This document shows, in pieces, positions 38,391-47,390 of a stretch of DNA of 64,000 nt. The notes under the pieces are model-generated. The model did not search any database. It was not told the origin of the DNA and saw only the letters and a program-made list of their open reading frames with translations. Where the stretch lies: assembly GCF_019968905.1 (NCBI RefSeq), contig NZ_CP079946.1:248001-312000 (forward strand), read 5' to 3'. Numbering within the stretch: the stretch's first letter is position 1; each line of letters begins with the position of its first letter. Position numbers and translations under genes: made by a program. The DNA comes from Corallococcus sp. EGB. GTDB lineage: Bacteria; Myxococcota; Myxococcia; Myxococcales; Myxococcaceae.

Positions 38391-39152
38391 ATGCTCTCCG
38401 CGATGAAGGGCACCACGGTGCGGCGCGAGGACCTGGACGCCGACACCCGGGCGCGGATGCTCGCGCTGATGCAGTGCTGCTACGTGGGCGTGAGCGCCGA
38501 GCGCTTCCACGCGGACCTGGACGCGAAGCAGTGGGTGTTCCTGCTGCACGCCCGGCGTACGCGCGAACTGGTGGGGTTCAGCACGGTGCGGGTGGCGGAG
38601 GAGGACGGGGTGGAGGTGCTGTACTCGGGCGACACGGTCATCCATCCGGACTGGTGGGGCCACAAGACGTTGCAGGTGGTGTTCGGGCGGTTGCTGCTCG
38701 CGCGCAAGCTGCGCCGGCCATGGCGGCCGCTGTACTGGTTGCTGCTGTCGGGCGGGTACAAGACGTACCTGCTGGCGGTGAACTACTTCCCGCGCACGCA
38801 CCCGCGCAGGGACTGGCTGCCGCCGGAAGGACGCTCGGAGTTCTTGCGAGCACTGGCGACGCGGTGGTTCGGCGCGCAGTACGACGCGGCGAAGGGCACG
38901 CTGCGCTTCGACGGTGCGCACTACCGGGTGCGGGACGGCGTCTCGCCCATCGACCGGGACGCGGCGGCCCATCCGCACATCGCCTACTTCGCCGAGCGCA
39001 ATCCGGGCCACGCCGAGGGTGAGGAGCTGGTGTGCCTGGTGGAGATAAGGGGCTGGGACCTGGCGAGGGCCCTGGCACGAAGCATCTGGGGCCAGCTGCG
39101 CCGCTGGGCCCGCAGGGATCGGAATGCCTCGCGGATCCGCGTGGGGACGTGA
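38391..39152 (+). CDS. Acyltransferase-like (GNAT-fold) protein, unknown substrate
   Basis: The 253-aa protein has TTVRREDLDADTRARMLALM, an N-terminal GNAT-like beginning, and the hallmark region LVGFSTVRVAEEDGVEVLYSGDTVIHPDWWGHKTLQVVFGRL (split here across residues ~60-105). In that stretch the WGHKTLQ turn resembles an acyl-CoA loop. The C-terminal part is unfamiliar and Arg-rich. It is 4 bases after the FG-GAP fusion gene and overlaps the GH3 gene, within a single operon. Domain assignment is moderate. Confidence 0.55.
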   Translation: MLSAMKGTTVRREDLDADTRARMLALMQCCYVGVSAERFHADLDAKQWVFLLHARRTRELVGFSTVRVAEEDGVEVLYSGDTVIHPDWWGHKTLQVVFGRLLLARKLRRPWRPLYWLLLSGGYKTYLLAVNYFPRTHPRRDWLPPEGRSEFLRALATRWFGAQYDAAKGTLRFDGAHYRVRDGVSPIDRDAAAHPHIAYFAERNPGHAEGEELVCLVEIRGWDLARALARSIWGQLRRWARRDRNASRIRVGT

Positions 39153-40824
39153 CGTGCTGACCTCACGAGGGCTGCTGACCGCCATGCTGGCTGCGCTGAC
39201 GCCGTCCGCGCTGCGCTTCCGCCACGCGTTGCGGGAGCCGGAGGTCGCGCAGGCGGAATGCCTCACGCGCATCCTCCGCGCCGTGGAGGGCACGGCACAG
39301 GCAAGCCGGGTGCCCCACTTCGACCGCATCCACACGGCGAGGGAGTTCCAGGACGCGGTGCCCATCACCACGCCGGACTCAGTGGCGGAGGACGTGGAGC
39401 GCATCGCGAACGGAGCAGCGCGAGTCCTCACCCGAGAACCCATGTTGCGCTTCGAGCTGTCCGGTGGTTCCTCGGGCGCGTCCAAGCGGGTTCCGGTGAC
39501 ACAGGGCCTGCTCCGTGAGTTCCAGCGAGCACTCGCGCCCATGCTGCACGAGGTGTTCCTGCGCCGGCCCGCGGTGCGCGAGGGCCCCAGCTACTGGTCC
39601 ATCTCTCCACTGGGGCGCAGGCAGCACCGGACCGCGGGCGGCATCCCGGTGGGCTCGGCGGAGGACAGCGCGTGGTTCCCGCGTCCGTTGCAGCCGCTGC
39701 TCGCGCGCGTCTTCGCCGTGCCGGGCGCGGTGGGGCAGGCGCCACACGTTGAGCCGTGCCGCTACGTGACGCTGTGGTACCTCGTGCGGTGTTCAAACCT
39801 GTCGTTGATCAGCGTCTGGAACCCCAGCTTCCTCACGCTGCTGATGGACGCACTGGAGCGGCACGGCAACCAGCTCGCGGAGGACCTGGAGCGAGGCACG
39901 CTGCGGCCTCCCGAACACGACGCGGACGGTGCGCCCGTGGGCACCGACCCCAAGTGGACAGCGCTCGTGCAGGGGCTCCAGGGCGTGCGTGATCTCCCAA
40001 GAGCCCAGGTGCTGCGCGCCGCCTTGCGCGACGGACTGTCCTCCGCACGCACGCTGTGGCCAGGGCTCGCGCTGTTGAGCATGTGGACGGACGCCCAGGC
40101 CGCGCACGCCATGGCTGGCGCATGCCGCCGCTTCCCGGGCGTCGAGGTCCAGGGCAAGGGCCTGCTCGCCACGGAGGGTGTCATTACGCTGCCCCTCTTC
40201 GAGGCACCCGCGCCGGTGCTCGCGGTCCGCAGCCACTTCATTGAATTCATGGAGCCAGAGCGTCCAGAGGCGCGGCCTCTCCTGGCGCACGAGCTGACGA
40301 AGGGCCGTACCTACGCGGTACTCCTCTCCACGTCCGGCGGACTGCTGCGCTACCGGCTGGGGGACCTCGTGCGCGTGGAAGGCTTCGTGCACGCGACGCC
40401 CTGCTTGCGATTCCTCGGCCGAGCGGATGCCGTGTCGGATCTCGTGGGCGAGAAGCTCTCCGCCGCGCGAGTCAGCACGGTGTTGGATACAGCGCTGGGC
40501 CCCAGGCGTCCCATGTTCGCCATGCTCGCGCCGGAGTGGGGGACCCCACCGGCCTACCGCCTGTTCCTGGAGACAGACCTGCCCACGAGCCAGATGGACG
40601 CAATGGCCGCGAACGTGGATCGAGCCCTGTGTGAAGGCCACCACTACCGCTACGCACGGGAGCTGGGACAGCTCGGGCCGGTCCGCGCGGTGCGAGTGAC
40701 CCAAGGGGCCCGGCGCTACGAAGCCCGATGCATCCAACTGGGCCAGCGTGCGGGCGACATCAAGCCCGTGGAGCTGCACCGTCAGCCCGGCTGGACGGAA
40801 TGGTTCGCGAGAGGGACGTCATGA
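39124..40824 (+). CDS. GH3-family acyl-adenylating enzyme
   Basis: GH3 proteins adenylate a carboxylic acid and join it to an amino acid or other amine. The product (~566 aa if the ATG at 39124 is used; 556 aa from a GTG at 39154) has the ATP motif ELSGGSSGASKRVPVT, the second motif LLATEGVITLPLF, and LLSTSGGLLRYRLGDLVRVEGF, which matches the tripartite GH3 AMP-binding signature including YRLGD. Family length is 550-600 aa. It overlaps the upstream acyltransferase-like gene by 29 bases and the Rieske gene by 4. The bacterial substrate is unknown. Confidence 0.85.
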   Translation: MPRGSAWGRDVLTSRGLLTAMLAALTPSALRFRHALREPEVAQAECLTRILRAVEGTAQASRVPHFDRIHTAREFQDAVPITTPDSVAEDVERIANGAARVLTREPMLRFELSGGSSGASKRVPVTQGLLREFQRALAPMLHEVFLRRPAVREGPSYWSISPLGRRQHRTAGGIPVGSAEDSAWFPRPLQPLLARVFAVPGAVGQAPHVEPCRYVTLWYLVRCSNLSLISVWNPSFLTLLMDALERHGNQLAEDLERGTLRPPEHDADGAPVGTDPKWTALVQGLQGVRDLPRAQVLRAALRDGLSSARTLWPGLALLSMWTDAQAAHAMAGACRRFPGVEVQGKGLLATEGVITLPLFEAPAPVLAVRSHFIEFMEPERPEARPLLAHELTKGRTYAVLLSTSGGLLRYRLGDLVRVEGFVHATPCLRFLGRADAVSDLVGEKLSAARVSTVLDTALGPRRPMFAMLAPEWGTPPAYRLFLETDLPTSQMDAMAANVDRALCEGHHYRYARELGQLGPVRAVRVTQGARRYEARCIQLGQRAGDIKPVELHRQPGWTEWFARGTS

Positions 40825-41978
40825 GTCGCAGTGAAGTGCGCGCGGTGGACCTGGACGCGGAGGCGGACCTCGCCCGCTGCGGCGCGCTGAAGGACTTCTG
40901 GTACGTGGCGTGTCTCTCCACGGAGCTGCCCGCGAACAAGCCCATCGCGCGCACCGTGTTCGGCACGGGGCTGGTCCTCTTCCGAGGGCCGGATGGCGCC
41001 CCCACCGCGCTGCGCGACCGCTGCCTCCACCGCAACGCGCGTCTGTCCCAGGGCGACATGTTCGACGGACGGCTCGGCTGTCCGTATCACGGCTGGGTCT
41101 ACGACGCGTCCGGCGCGGTGGTGGAGATCCCAGCGCTCGGTCCGCCGCAACGGGGAGAGAAGCTGGACGCGAACGCCTGCGCGCACGAAGGGCTCAAGCC
41201 CGCGCCCTGTGAACTGGGCCGGCTCGCACGCTTCCCCACTCGGGAGCAGGACGGACTCGTCTACGTCTACCTGGGCGGGGACGTGACGCATGCACGCGCT
41301 GAGCCCTTCCGGGTCCCCTCCTGGAACGAGCGCGGCTGGACCGTCTACTTCATGGTGACGCGCTTCGCGAACGGGGTGACGAACCTGGTGGAGAACTTCA
41401 TGGACGTGCCGCACACGTCCTTCGTGCACCGGGGCTGGTTCCGCAATCCCACGCGCAAGCGTGTTCCCTCCACGGTGAAGCGCCACGCGGGCCGCGTGCG
41501 GATGACCTACCACCAGGAAGAAGACGCGCTCACCGGACTGGGGCGGCTGTTCAACCCGCGCGGCCTGCCACTCGTGCACACGGATGAGTTCATCGTCCCC
41601 AACGTCACGCGCGTGGACTACCAGTGGGGCGACAGCGGCTTCGCCATCAACTCCCAGTGCACGCCCATCGGGCCCACGGACACGCTCGTCTACACGGCCA
41701 TCAGCTACCGTCTGCCCTTGGACGTGCCCGGTGCGTGGGTGGGCCGGGCGCTGACGCCGCTGGTGCGCTGGTACACCCGGCAGGTCATCCAGCAGGACGT
41801 CCGCATCATGGAGACGCAGCGCCAGGGACTGACGGATGGCCCCGGTGGCGGCGTGTACTCGGGCACGGAGGCCGACCTGCACCACGCGGACATCGAGGCC
41901 TACCGCCGCTGGCTTCGTGAGGGCGCGCACGGGCCCGGCCCCGAGGACGCGGAGCGCGACGTGGTCTTCTGGGTCTAG
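40821..41978 (+). CDS. Rieske-type aromatic-ring or pheophorbide-like oxygenase
   Basis: The 385-aa protein has a Rieske [2Fe-2S] centre, C68-x-H70 and C87-x2-H90 (CLH ... CPYHGW). Its mononuclear iron site is NLVENFMDVPHTSFVHRG, with the N-x2-D-x2-H-x4-H pattern. This is the alpha-subunit-only class that includes PaO-type and vanillate-type oxygenases. It hydroxylates or demethylates a substrate with NAD(P)H through a separate reductase, which is not visible here. It overlaps the GH3 gene (ATGA), so both probably act in one pathway. Confidence 0.87.
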   Translation: MSRSEVRAVDLDAEADLARCGALKDFWYVACLSTELPANKPIARTVFGTGLVLFRGPDGAPTALRDRCLHRNARLSQGDMFDGRLGCPYHGWVYDASGAVVEIPALGPPQRGEKLDANACAHEGLKPAPCELGRLARFPTREQDGLVYVYLGGDVTHARAEPFRVPSWNERGWTVYFMVTRFANGVTNLVENFMDVPHTSFVHRGWFRNPTRKRVPSTVKRHAGRVRMTYHQEEDALTGLGRLFNPRGLPLVHTDEFIVPNVTRVDYQWGDSGFAINSQCTPIGPTDTLVYTAISYRLPLDVPGAWVGRALTPLVRWYTRQVIQQDVRIMETQRQGLTDGPGGGVYSGTEADLHHADIEAYRRWLREGAHGPGPEDAERDVVFWV

Positions 41979-41990
41979 GGAAGACCCCTC

Positions 41991-43046
41991 TCAGCCCATG
42001 CGTCGCAGGCCCGGCAGGTCCTCCGGACGGAGCACCCAGCGCGGCGGCTCCGGCGGCGACGTGCGCGTGCCCACCTGCGCCGCGGGGAAGCCCTCCACGA
42101 GCGCGTAGTCCGGGAACACCGCGCGCGCCTTCACCAGGCTGCCGGCCGCCACGTGGCAGCCCTTCCCCAGGTGACTGCCCTCGCAGAGGATGGCGCCCGG
42201 CTCCACCACCGTGCCCGCCCCCAGGTTGCACGCGTGCAGCACGCAGCCCGGGCCCACCACCACGCCCTCTTCCAGCACCAGCATCGTGTCCGGCTGCAGG
42301 TGCAGCACCGTGTTCTCGAGAATCTGCACCCGCGCGCCAATGCGCACCGGACCGTTCAGGTCGCCCGTGATCTTCACGCCCGCCCCGATGATGGCGCCCG
42401 CGCCGATGACCACGTCGCCGGACACCTCCGCGGAGGAGAAGAGGGTGGCGGTGGGGTGGACGAAGGGGTGACGGTCACGAAAGGCGTACAGCTGTCCCAT
42501 GGGGGCATCCTCGGCGCGGTCGCGCGCGGAGAAAGGAGTCAGTGGCGCGGCGGGGAGCGACAGGTCACCGCCCCAGCGCTGTTGCAGGTGGGCCAGGTCC
42601 TCGGTGGAGAGCATCCGCAGGACCTGACCCGGCCGGCCCAGCACCACGGATTGATCCGGCACCGTCATGCCAGGCGGCAGCACCGAGCCCTCGCCCACCA
42701 GGCAGCGATCACCCAGCGTCGCGCCCGGCATCAGGATGGCGCCGTCGCCGATGTCGCACAGCGACCCCACGCGCGCGCCCATCACGAGCGAGCGTCGACC
42801 CAGCAAGGTCTTCTCGCCAATGGACGTGGGGCGCTCGGGGGTGCCCATGACCACCGCGTCCTCACGCAGGGTGGAGAAGGCTCCCAACATCACGGAGCCT
42901 CCCACCGAGCGCACGACGGCGCCGCGGGAGATGATGGCTCCGGGGCCCACTTGCGTGGTGCCCAGCAGTCGCGCGGACGAAGCCAGGGTGAAATGAGGAC
43001 CCACCGCGGTGGGCTGAAAGGAAGCGGTCGCGGGTGAGGGACTCAT
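41991..43046 (-). CDS. Double left-handed beta-helix (hexapeptide) protein
   Basis: The 351-aa protein has two runs of hexapeptide repeats. Residues ~25-140 contain VGPGAIISRGAVVRSVGGS, LREDAVV and ATLGDRCLVGEGSVL. Residues ~195-330 contain VIGAGAIIGAGVKI, VRIGARVQILENTVL and LEEGVVVGPGCVLHACN. Between them lies a helical linker. The shape recalls a gamma-carbonic-anhydrase or acyltransferase fold duplicated within one chain. Whether the metal-binding histidines are kept is unclear. It converges on the Rieske gene after 12 bases. The ATG is preceded by GCAGCATCCCA with no clear SD. Confidence 0.75.
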   Translation of the reverse strand: MSPSPATASFQPTAVGPHFTLASSARLLGTTQVGPGAIISRGAVVRSVGGSVMLGAFSTLREDAVVMGTPERPTSIGEKTLLGRRSLVMGARVGSLCDIGDGAILMPGATLGDRCLVGEGSVLPPGMTVPDQSVVLGRPGQVLRMLSTEDLAHLQQRWGGDLSLPAAPLTPFSARDRAEDAPMGQLYAFRDRHPFVHPTATLFSSAEVSGDVVIGAGAIIGAGVKITGDLNGPVRIGARVQILENTVLHLQPDTMLVLEEGVVVGPGCVLHACNLGAGTVVEPGAILCEGSHLGKGCHVAAGSLVKARAVFPDYALVEGFPAAQVGTRTSPPEPPRWVLRPEDLPGLRRMG

Positions 43047-43269
43047 TGGGATGCAGCAAGCTACTCCTGGCCCTCCCAAGGGCATGTTGTACGAAGGCGC
43101 GACCACGCCGTCCGACAGCCGACGCTCGCTCGCTGTCCCGGCGAGGGTGGGTGTCGCACCTTCAGATGTCAGGAGTCGGGGCCAGGGGACGTAAGAGCCC
43201 GCGTCGCTGGGCGCCACGTGTGGGCGTTTTGCGGTAGGAAGTCCCCTCGCTCTCGAAAGGCCGCACCCC

Positions 43270-44706
43270 GTGGAAGAGACACCCCTGGCGGACCGGAACA
43301 CCCAGGTCCCCGCGCCCGTGGACAAGGGACCGTGGACGCTGGTGAAGGAGGCGCTGCACGGCACGGAACAGGACCTGACACGGCTGCCGCTCGGGCGGGC
43401 CATCTTCCTGCTGGCCGTGCCCATGGTGTTGGAGATGTGCATGGAGTCGGTGTTCGCCGTGGTGGACGTCGCCTTCGTCGGCCGGTTGGGCGCGGAGGCG
43501 GTGGCCACGGTGGGCCTCACCGAATCCATCCTCGTGCTCATCTACGCGGCCGGCATGGGCCTGAGCATCGGCGCCACGGCGATGGTGGCCCGCCGCATCG
43601 GGGAGAAGGACACGGAGCGGGCGGGGCGCACGGCGGTGCAGGCGATTGGGTTGGGCGTGGTCATCTCCACGGTGCTGGCCGTGGCGGGCATCGTCTTCGC
43701 GCGGCCGTTGCTGGCGGCGCTCGGAGGCTCGCCGTGGGTGCTGGAGCACGGCGTGGGCTACACGCGCGTGATGATGGGCGGCGTGGTGAGCATCCTGCTG
43801 CTCTTCCTCATCAACGCCATCTTCCGGGGGGCGGGTGACGCGGCCATCGCGATGCGCGTGCTGATGCTGGCCAACGGGCTCAACATCGTGCTCGCGCCGT
43901 GCCTCATCTTCGGCTGGGGGCCGTTCCCGGAGCTGGGCGTGGTGGGCGCGGCGTGGGCCACCACGCTGGGCCGGAGCGCGGGCGTCGTGTACCAGCTCTT
44001 CCGGTTGGCGCGCGCGAACGGCCGGCTCCAGGTGCGGCGCGAGCACCTGGCCCTGGAGCCCGCGACGATGCTCGCGATGTTGCGGCTGTCGAGCGCGGGC
44101 ATGGTGCAGGCGCTGGTGAGCACGTCCAGCTGGGTGGTGCTGGTGCGCATCGTGTCGTCGTTCGGCAGCACGGCGCTGGCGGGCTACACCATCGCCATCC
44201 GCATCACGATGTTCGCGCTGATGCCCGCGTGGGGCCTGGGCAACGCGGCGTCCACGCTGCTGGGGCAGAGCATGGGCGCGGGAGACCCGGACCGGGGCGC
44301 GAAGGCGGTGTGGCTGGCGGGCAGGTACAACCTGATGGTGCTGGGCGCCATCGGCGTGGGCTTCTTCATCTTCGCGCATCCCTTGCTGGGGGCGTTCACG
44401 ACGGATCCGGCGGTGGTGGACGCGGGGGCCACGGCGCTGCGCATCTTCAGCTTGAGCTTCCTGTCATGCGCGTACGGCATGGTCATCACCTCCGCGTTCA
44501 ACGGCGCGGGGGACACGCGCACGCCCACGCTCATCGACCTGGGGTGTCTCTGGGTGCTGGAGCTGCCGCTGGCGTGGGTGCTGTCCCATCCAGTGGGGCT
44601 GGGCGTGGTGGGCGCGTACTGGTCGGTGCCCGTGGCCTTCGCGGTGATGTCCGTGCTGGGCATCGTCCTGTTCCGGCGCGGGCGCTGGAAGACGCGCGTG
44701 GTGTGA
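43270..44706 (+). CDS. MATE family multidrug efflux transporter
   Basis: The 478-aa protein has a 40-residue N-terminal cytoplasmic part and twelve hydrophobic helices in two homologous halves. Typical motifs are PMVLEMCMESVFAVVDVAFV at helix 1, GLSIGATAMVARRIGEKD at helix 2-3, and PTLIDLGCLWVLELPLAW. It exports cationic compounds by H+ or Na+ antiport. The start is a GTG at 43270; no other start is better supported. It lies 3 bases before the convergent GNAT gene. Confidence 0.92.
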   Translation: MEETPLADRNTQVPAPVDKGPWTLVKEALHGTEQDLTRLPLGRAIFLLAVPMVLEMCMESVFAVVDVAFVGRLGAEAVATVGLTESILVLIYAAGMGLSIGATAMVARRIGEKDTERAGRTAVQAIGLGVVISTVLAVAGIVFARPLLAALGGSPWVLEHGVGYTRVMMGGVVSILLLFLINAIFRGAGDAAIAMRVLMLANGLNIVLAPCLIFGWGPFPELGVVGAAWATTLGRSAGVVYQLFRLARANGRLQVRREHLALEPATMLAMLRLSSAGMVQALVSTSSWVVLVRIVSSFGSTALAGYTIAIRITMFALMPAWGLGNAASTLLGQSMGAGDPDRGAKAVWLAGRYNLMVLGAIGVGFFIFAHPLLGAFTTDPAVVDAGATALRIFSLSFLSCAYGMVITSAFNGAGDTRTPTLIDLGCLWVLELPLAWVLSHPVGLGVVGAYWSVPVAFAVMSVLGIVLFRRGRWKTRVV

Positions 44707-44709
44707 GCG

Positions 44710-45816
44710 TCAGGGCAGGCAGATTTCAAAGCCGGTGCGTCCCCCGGGGAAGGTCCTCGGGGGGCGCGAGGCGGGCGTGACGGCGTAGAGGTGGAAGTCC
44801 AGGCGCCGCTGGAGGAAGCCGTCGAAGGCGGAGGCCAGCGCGTCCCCGGAGTCCCGCTGCACGGTGAAGAAGTGGAAGCCCTGGCCGTGGAACGCGGCGT
44901 AGACGGCGTCGAGCAGCGCCCGCAGCACGGCGGGGTCCTCGGAAGGGATGCTGGTGTTGCAGAGGTAGAAGTAGCGGAAGTCGCCGCCGGGCGCGGGCAG
45001 GCGGGGCGCGCCGGTGACGGTGGCGAGCGCGTTGAAGCCCCGGCGCACCCACTTCATGGCGCCCCGGTACGCGAGCACGCGGTAGCGCTTCACGGCGTCG
45101 GGGTTCCACGCGGAGGTGCAGCCGACGAGCTGTCCGGCGGGGTCGAACGCGAGGAATGAATCCTCCACGCGAAGGCCGGGCCAGTGCGCGAACCGGTGCT
45201 CCAGCTCCCCGGTGTCGAAGCGGTAGCCGAAGGGGCGCGAGCGGTGATCCGCGTCCAGCAGCGCGGCCATGGCGGGCACGTCCTCGGCGGTGGCGCGGCG
45301 CACGGTGAAGCGGCTGGGGCGCGGCTTGCGGCGCAGGACGAACTGGAGCGAGACGGCGGAGAATGCGCGCAGCAGGTGGTAGTGCGGCTGCGCTTCCCGA
45401 GCCGCGCCCCGGCGCACCAGGGCCTGGAGCGCGGCGGCGTTGGAGGCCATGACGGCGGTGAGGAACACGTCCACGCCGTGGCGGCGGGAGGTCTCCTCCA
45501 GCACGGGGCCATAGAACCGGGCGAGGCCGCGAGCGCGGCGCGCGGAGAAGCGGGTGCGCAGGTCGCCCAGGTAGCCCACGCGGCACGGTGCGCCGTCCAG
45601 CCAGCCGTCGCGCACGTGGATGGCGCCCATGCCGTCCAGGCGGGACGGTCCGCCGTGGGCCCAGACTTCGGCCTCGCCGCGCTGCATGGCGAAGAGGCCG
45701 AAGTAGTCCGGCGACCGCTGCGTGCTGAGCACCAGGTCCCCGGTCATGGGCACGTCCCCGAACAGGTCCAGCAGCGCGGCGTTGTCGTCCCGGGTGGCTC
45801 GGCGGAGGGGGCTCAT
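44710..45816 (-). CDS. Double-GNAT N-acetyltransferase
   Basis: The 368-aa protein has two GNAT halves. The N-terminal half starts PLRRATRDDNAALLDLFGD and has GYLGDLRTRFSARRARGLARF as acyl-CoA loop-like. The second starts FTVRRATAEDVPAMAALLDADH and continues to VGCTSAWNPDAVKRYRVLAYRG. A C-terminal segment (GFHFFTVQRDSGDALASAF) closes the fold. The ATG at 45816 is chosen where similarity begins. Substrate is unknown; the arrangement fits aminoglycoside- or peptidyl-modifying enzymes only loosely. Confidence 0.75.
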   Translation of the reverse strand: MSPLRRATRDDNAALLDLFGDVPMTGDLVLSTQRSPDYFGLFAMQRGEAEVWAHGGPSRLDGMGAIHVRDGWLDGAPCRVGYLGDLRTRFSARRARGLARFYGPVLEETSRRHGVDVFLTAVMASNAAALQALVRRGAAREAQPHYHLLRAFSAVSLQFVLRRKPRPSRFTVRRATAEDVPAMAALLDADHRSRPFGYRFDTGELEHRFAHWPGLRVEDSFLAFDPAGQLVGCTSAWNPDAVKRYRVLAYRGAMKWVRRGFNALATVTGAPRLPAPGGDFRYFYLCNTSIPSEDPAVLRALLDAVYAAFHGQGFHFFTVQRDSGDALASAFDGFLQRRLDFHLYAVTPASRPPRTFPGGRTGFEICLP

Positions 45817-45916
45817 GGGGGCCGTGCGGCAGCGTATCCGACGCCGGAGTGGACTTCCGCCCCGGCCTCCCGTGCGCCACATTGCGGGCCTTCACACGCC
45901 GCACGGGGAGGACGTC

Positions 45917-46177
45917 ATGGGGCTGTTGGGGTGGATCATCTTCGGCTTCTTCGCGGGGCTCATCGCCCGGGCCGTGCTGCCGGGGAACCAGCGCCTGGGC
46001 TGCATCGGCACCACGCTCCTGGGCATCGCCGGCGCCTTCGTGGGCGGCTTCCTCACGTCCGTCTGGCGGGGCACCAACTGGCGCGACCCGGAACCCACCG
46101 GGTTCTTCGGCGCCATCCTGGGGGCCATCGTCCTGCTCCTCGTGGCCCAGGCGGCCTTCGGCGGACGCTCCCGGTAG
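45917..46177 (+). CDS. GlsB/YeaQ/YmgE stress-response membrane protein
   Basis: The 86-aa protein has three helices: GLLGWIIFGFFAGLIAR, IGTTLLGIAGAFVGGFL and GFFGAILGAIVLLLVAQAAF. Its glycine-rich pattern with VLPGNQRLGC is the YeaQ/GlsB family signature. These small inner-membrane proteins are stress-associated, without a defined activity. ATG at 45917. Confidence 0.85.
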   Translation: MGLLGWIIFGFFAGLIARAVLPGNQRLGCIGTTLLGIAGAFVGGFLTSVWRGTNWRDPEPTGFFGAILGAIVLLLVAQAAFGGRSR

Positions 46178-46377
46178 CGCTCCAACCGCCGGGAATCCGG
46201 GGCCTTGTCGCGGGTTTCGACGCCCGGCGGCCGGTTGTCCTACCTGCATGGACCCCCTTCCGGGGAAAGCACGGTTCCCAAGAGGATGCCGGGCACTTTC
46301 TGTAGTACACCGCGCCCCCAGGCATGCAGCGGGGGGCGGTCGGCCGCCGCTGAAGCCAAAGGAAAGGCGACGACATC

Positions 46378-47214
46378 ATGATGAAGAAGACGATCCTGAT
46401 CGCGGCGATGCTGAGCCTCACGGCCTGCCAGGGCCAGGGCGCGAAGCCGGGCGAGACCTCCGCCACCGGCAGCTCTACGGCGGGCACCGCCGGCGCTCCG
46501 CAGACCGAAGAGCAGAAGACGCTGTACGCGCTGGGCCTGTCCATCGGCCGCAGCATCAGCGTGTTCGACATGACCCCGCAGGAGCTGGAGTTCGTGAAGG
46601 CCGGCCTCACCGCCCAGGTCACCGGCCAGAAGTCCGACGTGGACCTGGAGACCTACGGCCCCAAGCTCCAGGACCTCGCGCGCGAGCGGTCGCTGCGCAA
46701 GGCCAACGCGGAGAAGGAGAAGTCCAAGGCGTTCCTGGAGGAGAAGGCCAAGGAGCCCGGCGCGGTGAAGACCGAGTCCGGCCTCATCTACAAGGAGACC
46801 CAGGCGGGCACGGGTCCCCAGCCCCAGGCCACCGACATCGTGAAGGTGCACTACAAGGGCACGCTCGCGGACGGCAAGGAGTTCGACTCGTCCTACAAGC
46901 GCGGTGAGCCCACGCAGTTCCCGCTCCAGGGCGTCATCAAGTGCTGGACCGAGGGCCTCCAGAAGATGAAGGTCGGCGGCAAGGCGCAGCTCGTGTGCCC
47001 CTCCGACATCGCCTACGGCGACCGCGGCGCGCCCCCGAACATCCCCGGCGGCGCCGCCCTGGTGTTCGACGTGGAGCTGCTCGAGATCGTGAAGCCCCCC
47101 GAGGCGCCCCCGGGCATGCCCGGCGGCATGGGCGCTCCTCCGGCCCCTGGCGCGAAGCCGCAGGCCCCCGGCGCGAAGACCCCGGCCGCCAAGCCGCCCC
47201 CGGCGACGAAGTAG
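46378..47214 (+). CDS. FKBP-type peptidyl-prolyl isomerase, lipoprotein
   Basis: The 278-aa protein starts with a signal whose lipobox is SLTAC (Cys 16). A Mip-like helical dimerisation region follows (about 35-125), then a complete FKBP domain (KVHYKGTLADGKEFDSSYKR, GEPTQFPLQGVIKCWTEGLQ, AYGDRGAPPNIPGGAALVFD, ending in VELLEIV). It catalyses cis-trans isomerisation of prolyl bonds in envelope proteins. The last 35 residues are Pro/Gly/Ala/Lys-rich and probably disordered. SD is AAAGGAAAGG before the ATG; two hairpins follow the stop. Confidence 0.93.
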   Translation: MMKKTILIAAMLSLTACQGQGAKPGETSATGSSTAGTAGAPQTEEQKTLYALGLSIGRSISVFDMTPQELEFVKAGLTAQVTGQKSDVDLETYGPKLQDLARERSLRKANAEKEKSKAFLEEKAKEPGAVKTESGLIYKETQAGTGPQPQATDIVKVHYKGTLADGKEFDSSYKRGEPTQFPLQGVIKCWTEGLQKMKVGGKAQLVCPSDIAYGDRGAPPNIPGGAALVFDVELLEIVKPPEAPPGMPGGMGAPPAPGAKPQAPGAKTPAAKPPPATK

Positions 47215-47222
47215 TCACCGCC

Positions 47223-47238
47223 GCTCCCACGCGGGAGC
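47223..47238 (+). terminator. First hairpin after the FKBP gene
   Basis: A 6-bp stem GCTCCC/GGGAGC with a four-base loop, 8 bases after the stop codon. No T-run; it may reinforce the larger hairpin downstream. Confidence 0.4.
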
Positions 47239-47248
47239 GCTGATGAAC

Positions 47249-47297
47249 GAGGGCCGGACGTGGGGGACTTCCCCTCGCGCCGGCCCTCTTCGCTTTT
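47249..47297 (+). terminator. Rho-independent terminator after the FKBP gene
   Basis: A 9-bp stem, GAGGGCCGG at 47249-47257 pairing with CCGGCCCTC at 47280-47288, encloses an inner hairpin (GGGGACTTCCCC). It is followed by TTCGCTTTTC. This is the clearest intrinsic terminator in the window. Confidence 0.75.
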
Positions 47298-47390
47298 CAA
47301 CGCGCTGGCGCCTCCGTCTCCACCGCGCTACGCCCGGAAGGCACGCGGAAGGCGGCCCGGATGAGCCCGGGCCCCGAAAGGACACGGACG

